55,892 nt of DNA from Eubacteriales bacterium. Its GTDB lineage: Bacteria; Bacillota; Clostridia; Lachnospirales; Lachnospiraceae. Both the position numbers and the translations under genes were made by a program. Below the pieces are notes generated by a model. That model was not told the origin of the DNA. It was given only the letters and a program-made list of their open reading frames with translations, and did no database searches. Location of the stretch: the NCBI GenBank assembly GCA_030524125.1, contig JAUNHB010000007.1:1-55892 (forward strand), read 5' to 3'. This document shows, piece by piece, positions 1-7,674 of this stretch. Every line of letters begins with the position of its first letter. Position 1 is the first letter of the stretch.

Positions 1-53
1 GGGGCGTTGCGGCGGCGGGGCAGTGCAGGGGGGGGGACGTGCCCGGAGGGGGC

Positions 54-186
54 GGGGGCGTGCGGCTGTGAACAGCGCACGCGGGGGGAGCGGCCGGATG
101 GGGCCGGGGCGTGCGGCTGCGAACAGCGCACGCGGGGTGAAGTGGCTGAACGGGAGGTGCGTGCGGCTGCAGAGCAGCGCACGCGT
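54..186. repeat. Three hairpin-forming GC-rich repeats
   Basis: Three copies of a unit of about 30 bases lie at 54-86, 106-137 and 155-186. Each contains CGTGC-G-GCTG, a short loop, then CAGC-GCACG, so it can fold into a ten-pair stem with one bulged G. The inner pair differs between copies: T-A in copy 1, C-G in copy 3, and C-A mismatched in copy 2. No credible gene is seen in 1-310; the open frames here are low-complexity Arg/Gly/Ala translations. The function is unknown. Confidence 0.65.
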
Positions 187-198
187 TGGGGGCCGACC

Positions 199-324
199 GC
201 CGGGCAGGCTCGAAAACCTTCGGTTTTCTCGCTGTGCGGCTGTCGCCGCACAGCCGAAAGCCCTTCTATAGAGTCGGGAGAGCGAGCTCTCCCGACTCCA
301 CAGAAGTGCTTTGGCCTGCCCGGC
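199..324. repeat. Palindromic element with three internal hairpins
   Basis: A perfect 11-base inverted repeat (GCCGGGCAGGC at 199-209, GCCTGCCCGGC at 314-324) encloses three further hairpins. These are GAAAACC-TTC-GGTTTTC near 212-228, GCTGTGCGGC-TGTC-GCCGCACAGC near 231-254, and a 13-base perfect stem at 271-298. The multibranched layout suggests a mobile palindromic element or a structured RNA. I do not recognise a named family. Confidence 0.6.
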
Positions 325-330
325 TCGTAG

Positions 331-360
331 CTAAAACAAAAAGTCCGCATAAGCGGACTT
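331..360 (-). terminator. Intrinsic terminator of the SAM riboswitch leader
   Basis: On the minus strand AAGTCCGC-TTAT-GCGGACTT is followed by TTTTGTTTT. It lies 15 bases after the 3' strand of riboswitch helix P1, the usual place for the expression-platform terminator. I did not find an obvious antiterminator partner. Confidence 0.8.
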
Positions 361-375
361 GAATGGCATCAAATC

Positions 376-475
376 CTCTTATTGTTCGATTACTCGCTCA
401 GGTTAGCACCTTCCTGTTTTGCAGGGGTTGCCGGGCTTCACAGATCCTATGTATCTCCACCGCTCTGAATAAGAG
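376..475 (-). ncRNA. SAM-I (S-box) riboswitch
   Basis: Read on the minus strand, the sequence opens with CTCTTATTCAGAG, continues with a GGTGGAG segment and GAAGCCCGGCAACC, then GGTGCTAA, and closes with AATAAGAG, which pairs with the opening CTCTTATT as helix P1. These are the conserved core elements of the S-box aptamer in the right order and spacing. S-adenosylmethionine binding normally favours the downstream terminator and shuts off methionine, cysteine or SAM-synthesis genes. The regulated gene must lie left of position 1, because nothing convincing is encoded between the terminator and the window edge. Confidence 0.92.
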
Positions 476-507
476 AAAATTTCGTTATGGACTTTTTGTA
501 CAGACCT

Positions 508-536
508 AAAATACTCTGGAAACAAAAAGTTGTCAA
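508..536 (-). promoter_or_regulatory. Promoter of the SAM-I riboswitch transcript
   Basis: The minus strand has TTGACA (531-536), a 17-base spacer and TATTTT (508-513). Transcription would start near 501, about 25 bases before riboswitch helix P1. Confidence 0.8.
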
Positions 537-550
537 GTGTTTTCGTATAA

Positions 551-605
551 TTTTACAGGGTTTTACAAAAAGTTTATAAATAATCGGGGGCAGTTATGGT
601 ATAAT
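551..605 (+). promoter_or_regulatory. Promoter and candidate response-regulator site for the histidine kinase operon
   Basis: An extended -10 (TGG-TATAAT, TATAAT at 600-605) lies 33 bases before the kinase start. The -35 region is weak. Just upstream, TTTTACA at 551 and TTTTACA at 561 form a direct repeat with a ten-base period, the arrangement bound by OmpR/PhoB-type regulators. Autoregulation by the adjacent regulator is an inference. Confidence 0.6.
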
Positions 606-637
606 CGTTTGTAGTTGACAAGCGGAGGAGCAGAACA

Positions 638-1729
638 GTGAACTTAAAGACGAAGCTCATCATCACGTTTCTGGTTGTGATCGCGGTTCCGTTGTTTTTG
701 ATCTCGGTCGTTTTTCTCGGGTTTATGAGTCTGCAGCCGGCGGAGGTGGTGACGCCGCAGACGAAGGAGTTTCTGGGGGAGATGCTGCTGTCGGTCATTC
801 TGATCATGGCGATGACGTGCAGTTTTCTGATGGCGTGGATTTATCGGAGTATTCTGAGTCCCATCGAGACGCTGAAGAAGGCGACCAAGAACATCCGGGA
901 CGGCAATCTGGATTTTGAGGTGGACATCGAGGACAACGACGAGATCGGAGAGCTTTGCGCGGATTTTGAAGAGATGAGGCGCAGGCTGAAGGAGTCCACG
1001 GAGGAGAAGGTGGTCTTTGACAGTCAGAACAAGGAGCTGATCAGCAACATTTCCCATGACCTGAAGACGCCCATCACGGCGGTGAAGGGGTATGTGGAAG
1101 GGCTTCTGGACGGGGTGGCCGACACGCCGGAGAAGCAGGAGAAATATTTGCGGACCATCTACAATAAGGCCAACGACATGGACCGGCTGATCAATGAGCT
1201 GACGTTTTACTCCAAAATTGATACGAACAGGATTCCCTACACGTTCAACAAGATCAACGTGCGCGAGTATTTTGACGACTGCATCGAGGATATCGGGCTG
1301 GAGCTGGGACAGCAGCAGGTGAACCTGCAGTATGAAAATCAGGTGTCGCCGGACGTGATCGTGATCGCGGACGCGGAGCAGATCAAGCGGGTGATCAACA
1401 ACATTGTAGGAAATTCCATTAAATACATGGACAAAGACGAGCGGTTTATCCGGATCCGCGTGACGGACGTGGGAGATTTTGTGCAGGCGGAGATCGAGGA
1501 CAACGGCCGGGGCATTGCGGCGAAGGACCTGCCTTATATTTTTGACCGTTTTTACCGGACGGATACGTCCCGCAACTCTTCGAAGGGCGGAAGCGGGATC
1601 GGGCTTTCCATCGTTCACAAGATCATGGAGGATCACGGCGGCAAGGTCTGGGCGACCAGCCGTGAGGGCGAAGGTACGACCATGTATTTTGTTCTCAGAA
1701 AATATCAGGAGGTGCCAGTCAATGAGTAA
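638..1729 (+). CDS. Sensor histidine kinase
   Basis: Membrane histidine kinase of 363 residues. Two transmembrane segments (about 7-29 and 46-68) flank an external loop of only about 16 residues, so the signal may be sensed in or at the membrane. A HAMP linker follows (about 69-121), then HisKA with phospho-acceptor His140 in SNISHDLKTPI, and an ATPase domain with N box (251-262), G1 DNGRGI (288-293), F box near 300 and G2 GGSGIGLSI (317-325). All catalytic boxes are intact. The start is GTG behind GCGGAGGAG. It overlaps the response regulator gene by eight bases, implying translational coupling. The signal is unknown. Confidence 0.93.
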   Translation: MNLKTKLIITFLVVIAVPLFLISVVFLGFMSLQPAEVVTPQTKEFLGEMLLSVILIMAMTCSFLMAWIYRSILSPIETLKKATKNIRDGNLDFEVDIEDNDEIGELCADFEEMRRRLKESTEEKVVFDSQNKELISNISHDLKTPITAVKGYVEGLLDGVADTPEKQEKYLRTIYNKANDMDRLINELTFYSKIDTNRIPYTFNKINVREYFDDCIEDIGLELGQQQVNLQYENQVSPDVIVIADAEQIKRVINNIVGNSIKYMDKDERFIRIRVTDVGDFVQAEIEDNGRGIAAKDLPYIFDRFYRTDTSRNSSKGGSGIGLSIVHKIMEDHGGKVWATSREGEGTTMYFVLRKYQEVPVNE

Positions 1730-2411
1730 AATTTTAATTATTGAAGACGAAGAGGCGATCGCGGATCTGGAAAAGGATTATCTGGAGCTGAGCGGATTTG
1801 AGGTGGAGATAGAGGAGAGAGGCGACACGGGGCTTACGCGGGCGCTGAAAGAGGAGTTTGATCTGATCATCCTGGATCTGATGCTTCCGGGCGTGGACGG
1901 CTTCGAGATCTGCAGGCAGATCCGCCAGGAGAAAAACGTGCCGGTCATCATGGTGTCCGCCAAGAAGGAGGACATCGACAAGATCCGGGGACTGGGACTG
2001 GGAGCGGACGATTACATAACGAAGCCTTTCAGCCCCAGCGAGCTGGTGGCCCGCGTCAAAGCGCATATGGCCCGCTACGAGAGGCTGATTGGCAGCGGCG
2101 TGCAGGAGAACGAGATCATCGAGATCCGGGGCATCAAGATCGACAAGACCGCCAGACGGGTGTGGGTCAACGGGGAGGAGAAGGCGTTTACCTCCAAGGA
2201 GTTCGACCTGCTGACGTTCCTCGCCCAGAACCCGAATCACGTCTTCACGAAGGAAGAGCTCTTCAGCAAGATCTGGGACATGGAATCCATCGGCGACATC
2301 GCCACGGTGACCGTGCATATCAAGAAGATTCGTGAGAAGATCGAGTTCAACACCGCCAAGCCTCAGTATATCGAGACGATCTGGGGCGTGGGGTACCGGT
2401 TTAAGGTGTAG
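1722..2411 (+). CDS. OmpR/PhoB-type response regulator
   Basis: DNA-binding response regulator of 229 residues, partner of the preceding kinase. The receiver domain (1-120) has the acidic pocket EDE near residue 8, phospho-acceptor Asp52 in ILDLMLPG and Lys101 in TKPF. A winged-helix trans_reg_C domain fills 130-229 and ends in the typical GVGYRFKV. The ATG at 1722 lies inside the last codons of the kinase gene, behind AGGAGG; upstream in-frame starts would run deep into the kinase and are rejected. A shared terminator follows. Target genes are not evident beyond a possible self-regulated promoter at 551-605. Confidence 0.94.
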   Translation: MSKILIIEDEEAIADLEKDYLELSGFEVEIEERGDTGLTRALKEEFDLIILDLMLPGVDGFEICRQIRQEKNVPVIMVSAKKEDIDKIRGLGLGADDYITKPFSPSELVARVKAHMARYERLIGSGVQENEIIEIRGIKIDKTARRVWVNGEEKAFTSKEFDLLTFLAQNPNHVFTKEELFSKIWDMESIGDIATVTVHIKKIREKIEFNTAKPQYIETIWGVGYRFKV

Positions 2412-2486
2412 GAGAAGTGAAGCTGCAGCTTGACGAGCTGTTCGATTTTGCGTAGTCTCTGAACTGCAGTTTTTGTATGGAAAAGA

Positions 2487-2526
2487 AGCGCCGTCCGGTC
2501 ATCCGCAGCAGATGACCGGCGGCGCT
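2487..2526. terminator. Bidirectional terminator between convergent genes
   Basis: AGCGCCG and CCGGTCATC pair with GATGACCGG and CGGCGCT in a long stem between the response regulator and the leftward gene at 2534-2965. T-rich sequence follows on the plus side, while A-rich sequence precedes it for the other strand. Confidence 0.7.
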
Positions 2527-2533
2527 TTGCCGA

Positions 2534-2965
2534 TTATTTTTTAAATAATCTCTTGAAAAATCCTTTTTTGGGCTGCGGCTTCTCGAGTCCGCCGCGGGCG
2601 CTCTTGATCGCGGTGATGTAGATGCCGCTGACGACGACCTTGACCTCGCGCTTGAGCGGAAGCTGGTCGAAGACGGGGCCGTCCGCCACGAGAGTCATGA
2701 TCTTGGGTCCTACCTTGGCCTTGACGATCGGCATTTTCGATCGGCGCAGATACCATGGAGTCTGGTCGATCACCATCTGGGGCAGTCCCGACTGCTTCAT
2801 CCGAAGCTTTTTCTTGTCAATGATCAGCATGCTGACGGTCTGCGCCATGGCGTCCAGCTGCGCCTGTCCTTCCGCCTGCTTCTTCTCCAGTCTGCGTCCG
2901 AAGAAATACAAAGCGATTAGAACAATGACTAAGATCACAGCAATGATCAGTAATACTTTCCACAT
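2534..2965 (-). CDS. Membrane-anchored hypothetical protein
   Basis: Protein of 143 residues that I cannot assign to a named family. One N-terminal transmembrane helix (about 2-22) is followed by a Lys/Glu/Gln-rich, coiled-coil-like stretch and a compact region containing QTPWYLRRSK. It ends in a very basic tail (GFFKRLFKK). The start was chosen at the ATG behind AGGAGG (minus strand), eight bases upstream; a longer open frame runs 22 codons further without a ribosome site. It converges on the two-component operon and is probably monocistronic. Confidence 0.75.
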   Translation of the reverse strand: MWKVLLIIAVILVIVLIALYFFGRRLEKKQAEGQAQLDAMAQTVSMLIIDKKKLRMKQSGLPQMVIDQTPWYLRRSKMPIVKAKVGPKIMTLVADGPVFDQLPLKREVKVVVSGIYITAIKSARGGLEKPQPKKGFFKRLFKK

Positions 2966-3046
2966 TGTGTCTTTCGTTCCTCCTGTAACAATTTCTTGTC
3001 CCATTGTAGCATTATTTCCTTTAAAATGCAAGGAAACAGTTCTTGC

Positions 3047-3259
3047 TCAGACTGTAGACAAAGCCGGTGCTGGAGGTAATCTCCAGCACCACTGTTGTGT
3101 TACAGATAAAGTTTTTTTCATTCCTATCTGACTGAAATAAAATATCGAGGATTTCCAGTTCCTTTGAGCCAATATTTTGGCCAGTTTTTTCAGATTCATG
3201 CAGGCAAAGGTAAGCGCCGCTTTCATTTCCGTCCGGGTTTTTCCTATATTTGTCAGCCG
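3047..3259 (-). pseudogene. Transposase C-terminal remnant
   Basis: The minus strand encodes RTEMKAALTFACMNLKKLAK followed by about 45 further residues to a TGA. This is the highly typical C-terminal signature of IS1182/IS4-like DDE transposases found widely in clostridia. No start codon, DDE catalytic core or intact upstream frame exists; TAA and TAG codons cut the frame just before it. Codon use is more AT-rich than its neighbours, consistent with a decayed insertion sequence. An inverted repeat GGTGCTGGAG...CTCCAGCACC (3066-3090) lies near its 3' end. No other gene is seen between 2966 and 3318. Confidence 0.75.
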
Positions 3260-3318
3260 TTAAATTAGTTTGTTTTCAAAACTTTCTTATTGGCGTTCAT
3301 CTAAGCCCTGCTCCCGCG

Positions 3319-3753
3319 TTACAGATAAGACCGCAGATCCCGCTCCAGCTCTTCTTCTATGCAGATCAGCCGGCGGCACATGGCCTTCGCCTTTGGATCG
3401 GCACCCGGATACTGATTGAGACGCTGGTGGAGGGATTTGATCCCCATATCGCAGCCGTCAGTCATCAGACCGGCCACGGCGGAATCGCTGGCGTCCATGG
3501 CCAGCGTCATGTTCGTCTTCAGCCAGGACATGCCCTTTGCCACGGGACCTGGATCTTTCGGATCCTTTCCGTGACGGTCCAGCAGGGCATGGATCTCGTC
3601 GCCAAGCTCCTCGTGGTGTCTCCGGCTCTTCCGGAGAAGCTCTCTCATGCCGGGATCCCGGACTCTGTCCATCACCTCGTCAAAAGAAGAGACCGCCATT
3701 CTGGTTCCTGAATCGCACTCTTTTAAAAGCGCGATCGTGTCGTACTCTGTCAT
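3319..3753 (-). CDS. Ferritin-like helical protein (DUF2383-type)
   Basis: Protein of 144 residues predicted to be almost wholly helical and cytoplasmic. The sequence includes RKSRRHHEELGDEIHALLDR and EEELERDLRSYL, with paired Glu and His residues spaced as in ferritin-like four-helix bundles, and the N-terminal LLKECDSGTRMAVSSFDEV is typical of small DUF2383-like proteins of this group. A bound metal is therefore possible but not shown. The start ATG at 3753 has GAGGAGG upstream; the open frame runs far longer but has no supported earlier start. It is divergent from the CorA-type gene. Confidence 0.72.
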   Translation of the reverse strand: MTEYDTIALLKECDSGTRMAVSSFDEVMDRVRDPGMRELLRKSRRHHEELGDEIHALLDRHGKDPKDPGPVAKGMSWLKTNMTLAMDASDSAVAGLMTDGCDMGIKSLHQRLNQYPGADPKAKAMCRRLICIEEELERDLRSYL

Positions 3754-3944
3754 TGCAAAAACCTCCTCGTGAATTATGACCGCATCCGGCGCGCTCTCCG
3801 CCATGCATCCCGAAGAGCCGCGCGGCGGGGACAAAAGCAGTCTGTTAGGACTGTTCAGATCAGTCTCCGGCACCTGCCGCCTAAGGGCTGGGAAGCGGAT
3901 TTGGGCGTCAGTTACAGTATCCCTCCGGAAATGAGAAATATGCG

Positions 3945-3973
3945 TGGAAATACAGGGCTTCCCGTGATACAAT
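3945..3973 (+). promoter_or_regulatory. Promoter of the CorA-type gene
   Basis: TGGAAA (3945-3950), a 17-base spacer and an extended -10 TGA-TACAAT (3968-3973) lie about 65 bases before the ATG. The rest of the 286-base gap from 3754 shows no gene. Confidence 0.6.
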
Positions 3974-4039
3974 GTGAAATAGGGCGGCCGGAAGGACAGA
4001 CGGCGCGGACAGAACGCAGAGGAGGGAACGGCGAGGGAC

Positions 4040-4909
4040 ATGAAAAAGCAGTGGAACAGCTATGTGGAAATCTGGGATATGGCCGATTTTGAAGAAACGT
4101 ATCCGGATATTTTTCGCAGAGGCTTTGGACAGACAGGTCTGAAGCACATCCGGTTCTGCAAGGCGGATCGCCTGAACCGCTCTGTGATCGGGACGTTTGC
4201 CATCCCGGGCAGGCAGGAGCCGGCGGGGAAGAAGCGCACGTTTGGATATTGTCTGATGGAGGGAAAGCTCCTGTTTGTGGAGGAGACGGACTGCGTGCGC
4301 GGCGAGCTGGAAGCCATGGACGATTATCTGTCCGAGGAACCGCCGTCGGCCATGGTATTTTTGTTCGAGCTCATGGAATTTCTGGTTAAGGACGACGTGG
4401 TCTTCCTGCAGCAGTACGAGGAACGGCTGACGAAGGTGGAGGAGGAGCTCCTGCGCGGAGAGACGGAGGATTTTGAATGGACGATCTTTCAGATCCGGCG
4501 GGAGCTGTCGGCGCTCAGCGCTTTTTACGAACAGCTTTCGGACATGGGAGAGACGCTCCAGCAGTACGCCGCGGAGCGTGAGGCGGAGAGAGACCGGATG
4601 CTGTTCGGACTCTGCGCGGACCGGGCGGGAAGACTTTACTCCACGGTTCAGATGATGAAGGAGTATGTCATGCAGATCCGGGAAATGCAGCAGAGCAGGA
4701 TTGACGTGCGCCAGAATCAGGTCATGAAGATGCTGACGATCGTCACGACGGTGTTCATGCCGCTGTCTCTGATAGCGGGCTGGTACGGGATGAACTTTTC
4801 CGGGATGCCCGAGCTGAAATGGCCGTACGGATATCCGCTGGCAGCGGCAGTCTGTCTGGCGATCGTGGCGGCGGAGATCTGGATCTTTAAAAAGAAAAAA
4901 TGGATGTGA
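4040..4909 (+). CDS. CorA-family divalent cation transporter
   Basis: Membrane transporter of 289 residues of the CorA/MIT family, which moves Mg2+ or other divalent ions as a pentamer. A long soluble, acidic and helical N-terminal domain (about 1-228) precedes two C-terminal transmembrane helices (about 230-248 and 266-283). The signature YGMNF sits between them (GMN at 250-252), and the C-terminus ends with the usual basic run KKKKWM. Family members are often 300-350 residues, so this is slightly short but complete. Substrate preference cannot be read from sequence. Confidence 0.9.
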   Translation: MKKQWNSYVEIWDMADFEETYPDIFRRGFGQTGLKHIRFCKADRLNRSVIGTFAIPGRQEPAGKKRTFGYCLMEGKLLFVEETDCVRGELEAMDDYLSEEPPSAMVFLFELMEFLVKDDVVFLQQYEERLTKVEEELLRGETEDFEWTIFQIRRELSALSAFYEQLSDMGETLQQYAAEREAERDRMLFGLCADRAGRLYSTVQMMKEYVMQIREMQQSRIDVRQNQVMKMLTIVTTVFMPLSLIAGWYGMNFSGMPELKWPYGYPLAAAVCLAIVAAEIWIFKKKKWM

Positions 4910-4916
4910 CAGGGCA

Positions 4917-4958
4917 GTTCAGCCAGCCGCGCGGCTTTGCGAATGGCGCGGGCTGAAC
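4917..4958. repeat. REP-like palindrome (GTTCAGCC family)
   Basis: GTTCAGCC at 4917 and GGCTGAAC at 4951 frame AGCCGCGCGGCT. The right half (GCGCGGCTTTGCGAATGGCG then GGCTGAACGG) recurs at 28471-28500 with few changes, and similar parts occur at 23787-23819 and 25922-25940. Confidence 0.6.
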
Positions 4959-4997
4959 GGTTACGGTGTAACAGAGAGACCCTGGAGGAGAGAGTGT

Positions 4998-7118
4998 ATG
5001 TTACAAAAGAAGCTGCTGGTGGAGTTCTACCGGGATCAGTACAGACAGGCGGGAGAAAAAAAGCCAAGACGGGGCGTAAGCACGGGAGAGATGCAGAAAA
5101 AGAGCCAGAATCTGTTCCGGGCGCTGGCGGGAGCCAGACCCGGGCGGCTGAATTTCCGGATGCTGGAGGACTATCACCGGCAATTAAAAAATGTGGCGGC
5201 GTTCGCCTACCGGAAGAACCGGGAGGATATGGTGCGAAAGCTCAACGAGGAAGCGCTGCCAAAGCTGGCGGAGCTGGATCTCGGGCTTCTTCTTGACGAG
5301 CAGAAGGACGGGCTGGACGAGGGCTTTCTTTCTTATATAGAGCGGACCATGCCCGGGGCGATCTGCCAGGAGACGCTGTTTACCCTGTATCCCAGATACC
5401 GGCAGCATATGGTGAGCGGAAAGATCTTCGAGCTGGTTCCCACCCGCCCGGAGATGGAATTTCCGGAGGTGCGCCAGATGCACCGGCATTTTATCCTGCA
5501 TATCGGCCCCACCAACAGCGGAAAGACGTTCCGGTCTCTGGAGCGTCTGAAGCTGGCAAGCAGAGGGATCTACCTTGGCCCGCTCCGGCTGCTGGCGCTG
5601 GAGGTGTTCGAGCAGATGCAGAAATACAGGGTTCCCTGTACGATGCGCACCGGACAGGAGTGTATCGAGGAGCCGGGGAGCCGCGTCATGGCCTCCACCA
5701 TCGAGATGGCCAATTTTGACGAGAACTACGACATCGCCGTCATCGACGAGGCGCAGCTCGTGTCCGATCCGGACCGGGGCCATTCGTGGACGAAGGCAAT
5801 CCTCGGACTCAGGGCGCAGGAGATCCACATCTGCATGAGCCCTGTGGCGGAGCAGGCCATCTGCCATCTGATCGAGCTGTGCGGAGACGACTACGAGGCG
5901 GAACGGTACGAGCGAAAGACGGAGCTTCTGTGCGAGAACGAGCCCTTTGTCTTTCCGGACGACGTGAGGAAGGGAGACGCGCTGATCGCATTTTCCAAAA
6001 AATCGGTGCTGGACGTGGCGGGACGTCTCGAGGAGGTCAACATCAACGCCAGCGTCATCTACGGCAGCCTTCCTCCCGAGATCCGGCGTCGCCAGATGCA
6101 CCTGTTTCACGGCGGAAGGACGAAGGTGGTCGTGGCCACGGACGCCATCGGCATGGGACTCAATCTGCCGGTGAGGCGGATCGTATTTCTTCAGGCGGAG
6201 AAATTCGACGGCGTGAGCCGCCGTCCCCTGACGGTCTCGGAGATCAAGCAGATCGCGGGCAGGGCCGGACGGTTCGGTATCTACGATCAGGGCTTTGTGA
6301 CCGCCATGGGGGAGCGGGAGCTGGAATACATCAGGGAGCGTTTCGACGCGCCGGAGGAGCCGCTGACGCAGGTGAATCTGGGATTCCCTCAGATCCTTCT
6401 GGACATCGACGCGCCGCTGGACGAGCTTTTGAAGATCTGGCATTCCGTCACGCCCACCGAGCCTTTCGTCAAGGAAAATATCGACGAGGCACTTTATCTG
6501 TACGAGCAGGCGAAACGGTGCAGGGATATGATCGACGGCTTCGACAACAAGCAGATCTTATATAAAATGATCACGTGCCCCATCGACATCAAGGACCGGA
6601 AGGTGGTGGATCTGTGGATCGACTACTGCTGCACCTACACGGCGGACGTGGCGCTGGAAAAGCCGGTGCTGCGCCGGGAAAAGAAGGGAGGCATCCAGCA
6701 GTACGAGACGTACTACAAGCAGCTGGACCTCTACTATCAGTTTTCTCACCGGATGCAGAAGGTCATCGACGAGGACTGGCTGAGCGAGCAGCGCGAGAAG
6801 ACCGAGATGATGATCATGTCGTATCTGACCAAAGGCAAGCAAAATTACATTGCCCGCTGCCGCTACTGCGGGCGTCTGCTGCCGCTGGGATCGCCTTTCC
6901 AGGTGTGCGACAACTGCTATGTGCGGGACGGACGGTCTTTCGGACGGCGGGGAGGCCGTCATGAGCGCTCTGCCGGCGCCCCTTCGGGGAGGGAGCAAAA
7001 AGAGAAGCGCGCAGGAGAGGAGCGCCCGGCCAGCAGCGCGTCCGGAGAGGGGCGCTCCTCCGGACGCCGCAGGAAGCGTTTCTACACTTCCCGGAAGAAG
7101 GCGCTTCCGGAGGGGTGA
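4998..7118 (+). CDS. Suv3-like superfamily 2 RNA helicase
   Basis: Protein of 706 residues with a helicase core like mitochondrial Suv3, an ATP-driven RNA helicase of degradosomes. Motif I GPTNSGKT is at 170-177, motif II DEAQ (not DEAD) at 250-253, motif V VVATDAIGMGLNL near 378-390 and motif VI QIAGRAGR at 418-425. A zinc-ribbon-like C-x2-C...C-x2-C follows (Cys621, 624, 637, 640). The tail of about 65 residues is rich in Arg, Lys, Gly and Ser and probably disordered and RNA-binding. The N-terminal 160 residues are helical and unassigned. Start ATG lies behind GGAGGAGAG. A role in RNA turnover is inferred from the family. Confidence 0.87.
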   Translation: MLQKKLLVEFYRDQYRQAGEKKPRRGVSTGEMQKKSQNLFRALAGARPGRLNFRMLEDYHRQLKNVAAFAYRKNREDMVRKLNEEALPKLAELDLGLLLDEQKDGLDEGFLSYIERTMPGAICQETLFTLYPRYRQHMVSGKIFELVPTRPEMEFPEVRQMHRHFILHIGPTNSGKTFRSLERLKLASRGIYLGPLRLLALEVFEQMQKYRVPCTMRTGQECIEEPGSRVMASTIEMANFDENYDIAVIDEAQLVSDPDRGHSWTKAILGLRAQEIHICMSPVAEQAICHLIELCGDDYEAERYERKTELLCENEPFVFPDDVRKGDALIAFSKKSVLDVAGRLEEVNINASVIYGSLPPEIRRRQMHLFHGGRTKVVVATDAIGMGLNLPVRRIVFLQAEKFDGVSRRPLTVSEIKQIAGRAGRFGIYDQGFVTAMGERELEYIRERFDAPEEPLTQVNLGFPQILLDIDAPLDELLKIWHSVTPTEPFVKENIDEALYLYEQAKRCRDMIDGFDNKQILYKMITCPIDIKDRKVVDLWIDYCCTYTADVALEKPVLRREKKGGIQQYETYYKQLDLYYQFSHRMQKVIDEDWLSEQREKTEMMIMSYLTKGKQNYIARCRYCGRLLPLGSPFQVCDNCYVRDGRSFGRRGGRHERSAGAPSGREQKEKRAGEERPASSASGEGRSSGRRRKRFYTSRKKALPEG

Positions 7119-7142
7119 GCGGACCCGGCGTGAAAAAAGTGC

Positions 7143-7171
7143 TTGTGTTTTCCGGAGGAATGTGGTAGAAT
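7143..7171 (+). promoter_or_regulatory. Promoter of tRNA-Val
   Basis: TTGTGT (7143-7148), a 17-base spacer and TAGAAT (7166-7171) lie about 42 bases before the tRNA. Confidence 0.65.
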
Positions 7172-7213
7172 ACCGAAAGACGCGGGGGAGGGACGCCTCC
7201 TTTCGGAGTTTGT

Positions 7214-7286
7214 GGAGATATAGCTCAGCTGGGAGAGCATCTGCTTGACGTGTAGAGGGTCACAGGTTCGAGTCCTGCTATCTCCA
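7214..7286 (+). tRNA. tRNA-Val (anticodon GAC)
   Basis: Complete cloverleaf of 73 bases: acceptor GGAGATA/TATCTCC, D arm GCTC/GAGC, anticodon stem TCTGC/GTAGA with loop TTGACGT (anticodon GAC), and T loop TTCGAGT. The top pair of the T stem is an A-C mismatch. Discriminator base A; CCA is not encoded. Confidence 0.95.
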
Positions 7287-7292
7287 CTGGAG

Positions 7293-7320
7293 AAAAGTCC
7301 TTGGTTTCAGGGACTTTTTT
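7293..7320 (+). terminator. Terminator after tRNA-Val
   Basis: AAAAGTCC pairs with GGACTTTT across a ten-base loop and runs into TTTTTT, seven bases after the tRNA. Confidence 0.85.
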
Positions 7321-7388
7321 GCGTTATGGGAAATGCTTCCGTAATGCCCATGACATAAAAACGCTTCGCGGAAAGCAAGGGAGATCAT

Positions 7389-7658
7389 ATGACCGTCAGA
7401 AAGCATATTTTATTTTTCGGGAGAGTGCAGGGGGTGGGATTCCGCTATCACGCGACTTATAAGGCCCGGCTGCTGGGGCTGACCGGGTGGGTGAGGAACC
7501 TTCCGGACGGCAGCGTGGAGCTGGAGGCGCAGGGGGATCCGGAGCGGATCGACGATCTGATCCTCTATCTGCACCGTCAGCGGTTCATCCGGATCGACGA
7601 GATGCGGGAGGAGAAGACCGGACTCCTGGAGGAGAAGGATTTCAGGGAGCGGTGGTGA
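7389..7658 (+). CDS. acyP: Acylphosphatase
   Basis: Small cytosolic enzyme of 89 residues that hydrolyses carboxyl-phosphate bonds such as acetyl or carbamoyl phosphate. The family signature FGRVQGVGFRY contains the phosphate-binding loop and catalytic Arg19, and GWVRNLPDGSVE contains catalytic Asn37. Length and both motifs match the family exactly. The ATG is preceded by AAGGGAG. It is probably cotranscribed with the DUF3786 gene 16 bases downstream. Confidence 0.96.
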   Translation: MTVRKHILFFGRVQGVGFRYHATYKARLLGLTGWVRNLPDGSVELEAQGDPERIDDLILYLHRQRFIRIDEMREEKTGLLEEKDFRERW

Positions 7659-7674
7659 CAGGGAGGGAGAGCTT

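Noticed and set aside
7-330. Open frames of 107 and 82 codons in the GC-rich repeats
   Set aside because: Low-complexity Arg/Gly/Ala translations of hairpin repeats, without ribosome site or family resemblance.
5184-6443. Long minus-strand open frame of 419 codons within the helicase gene
   Set aside because: Shadow of the GC-biased coding strand; the plus strand carries all helicase motifs. The same holds for other long antisense frames, such as 17202-18479, 34171-36291 and 37980-39725.
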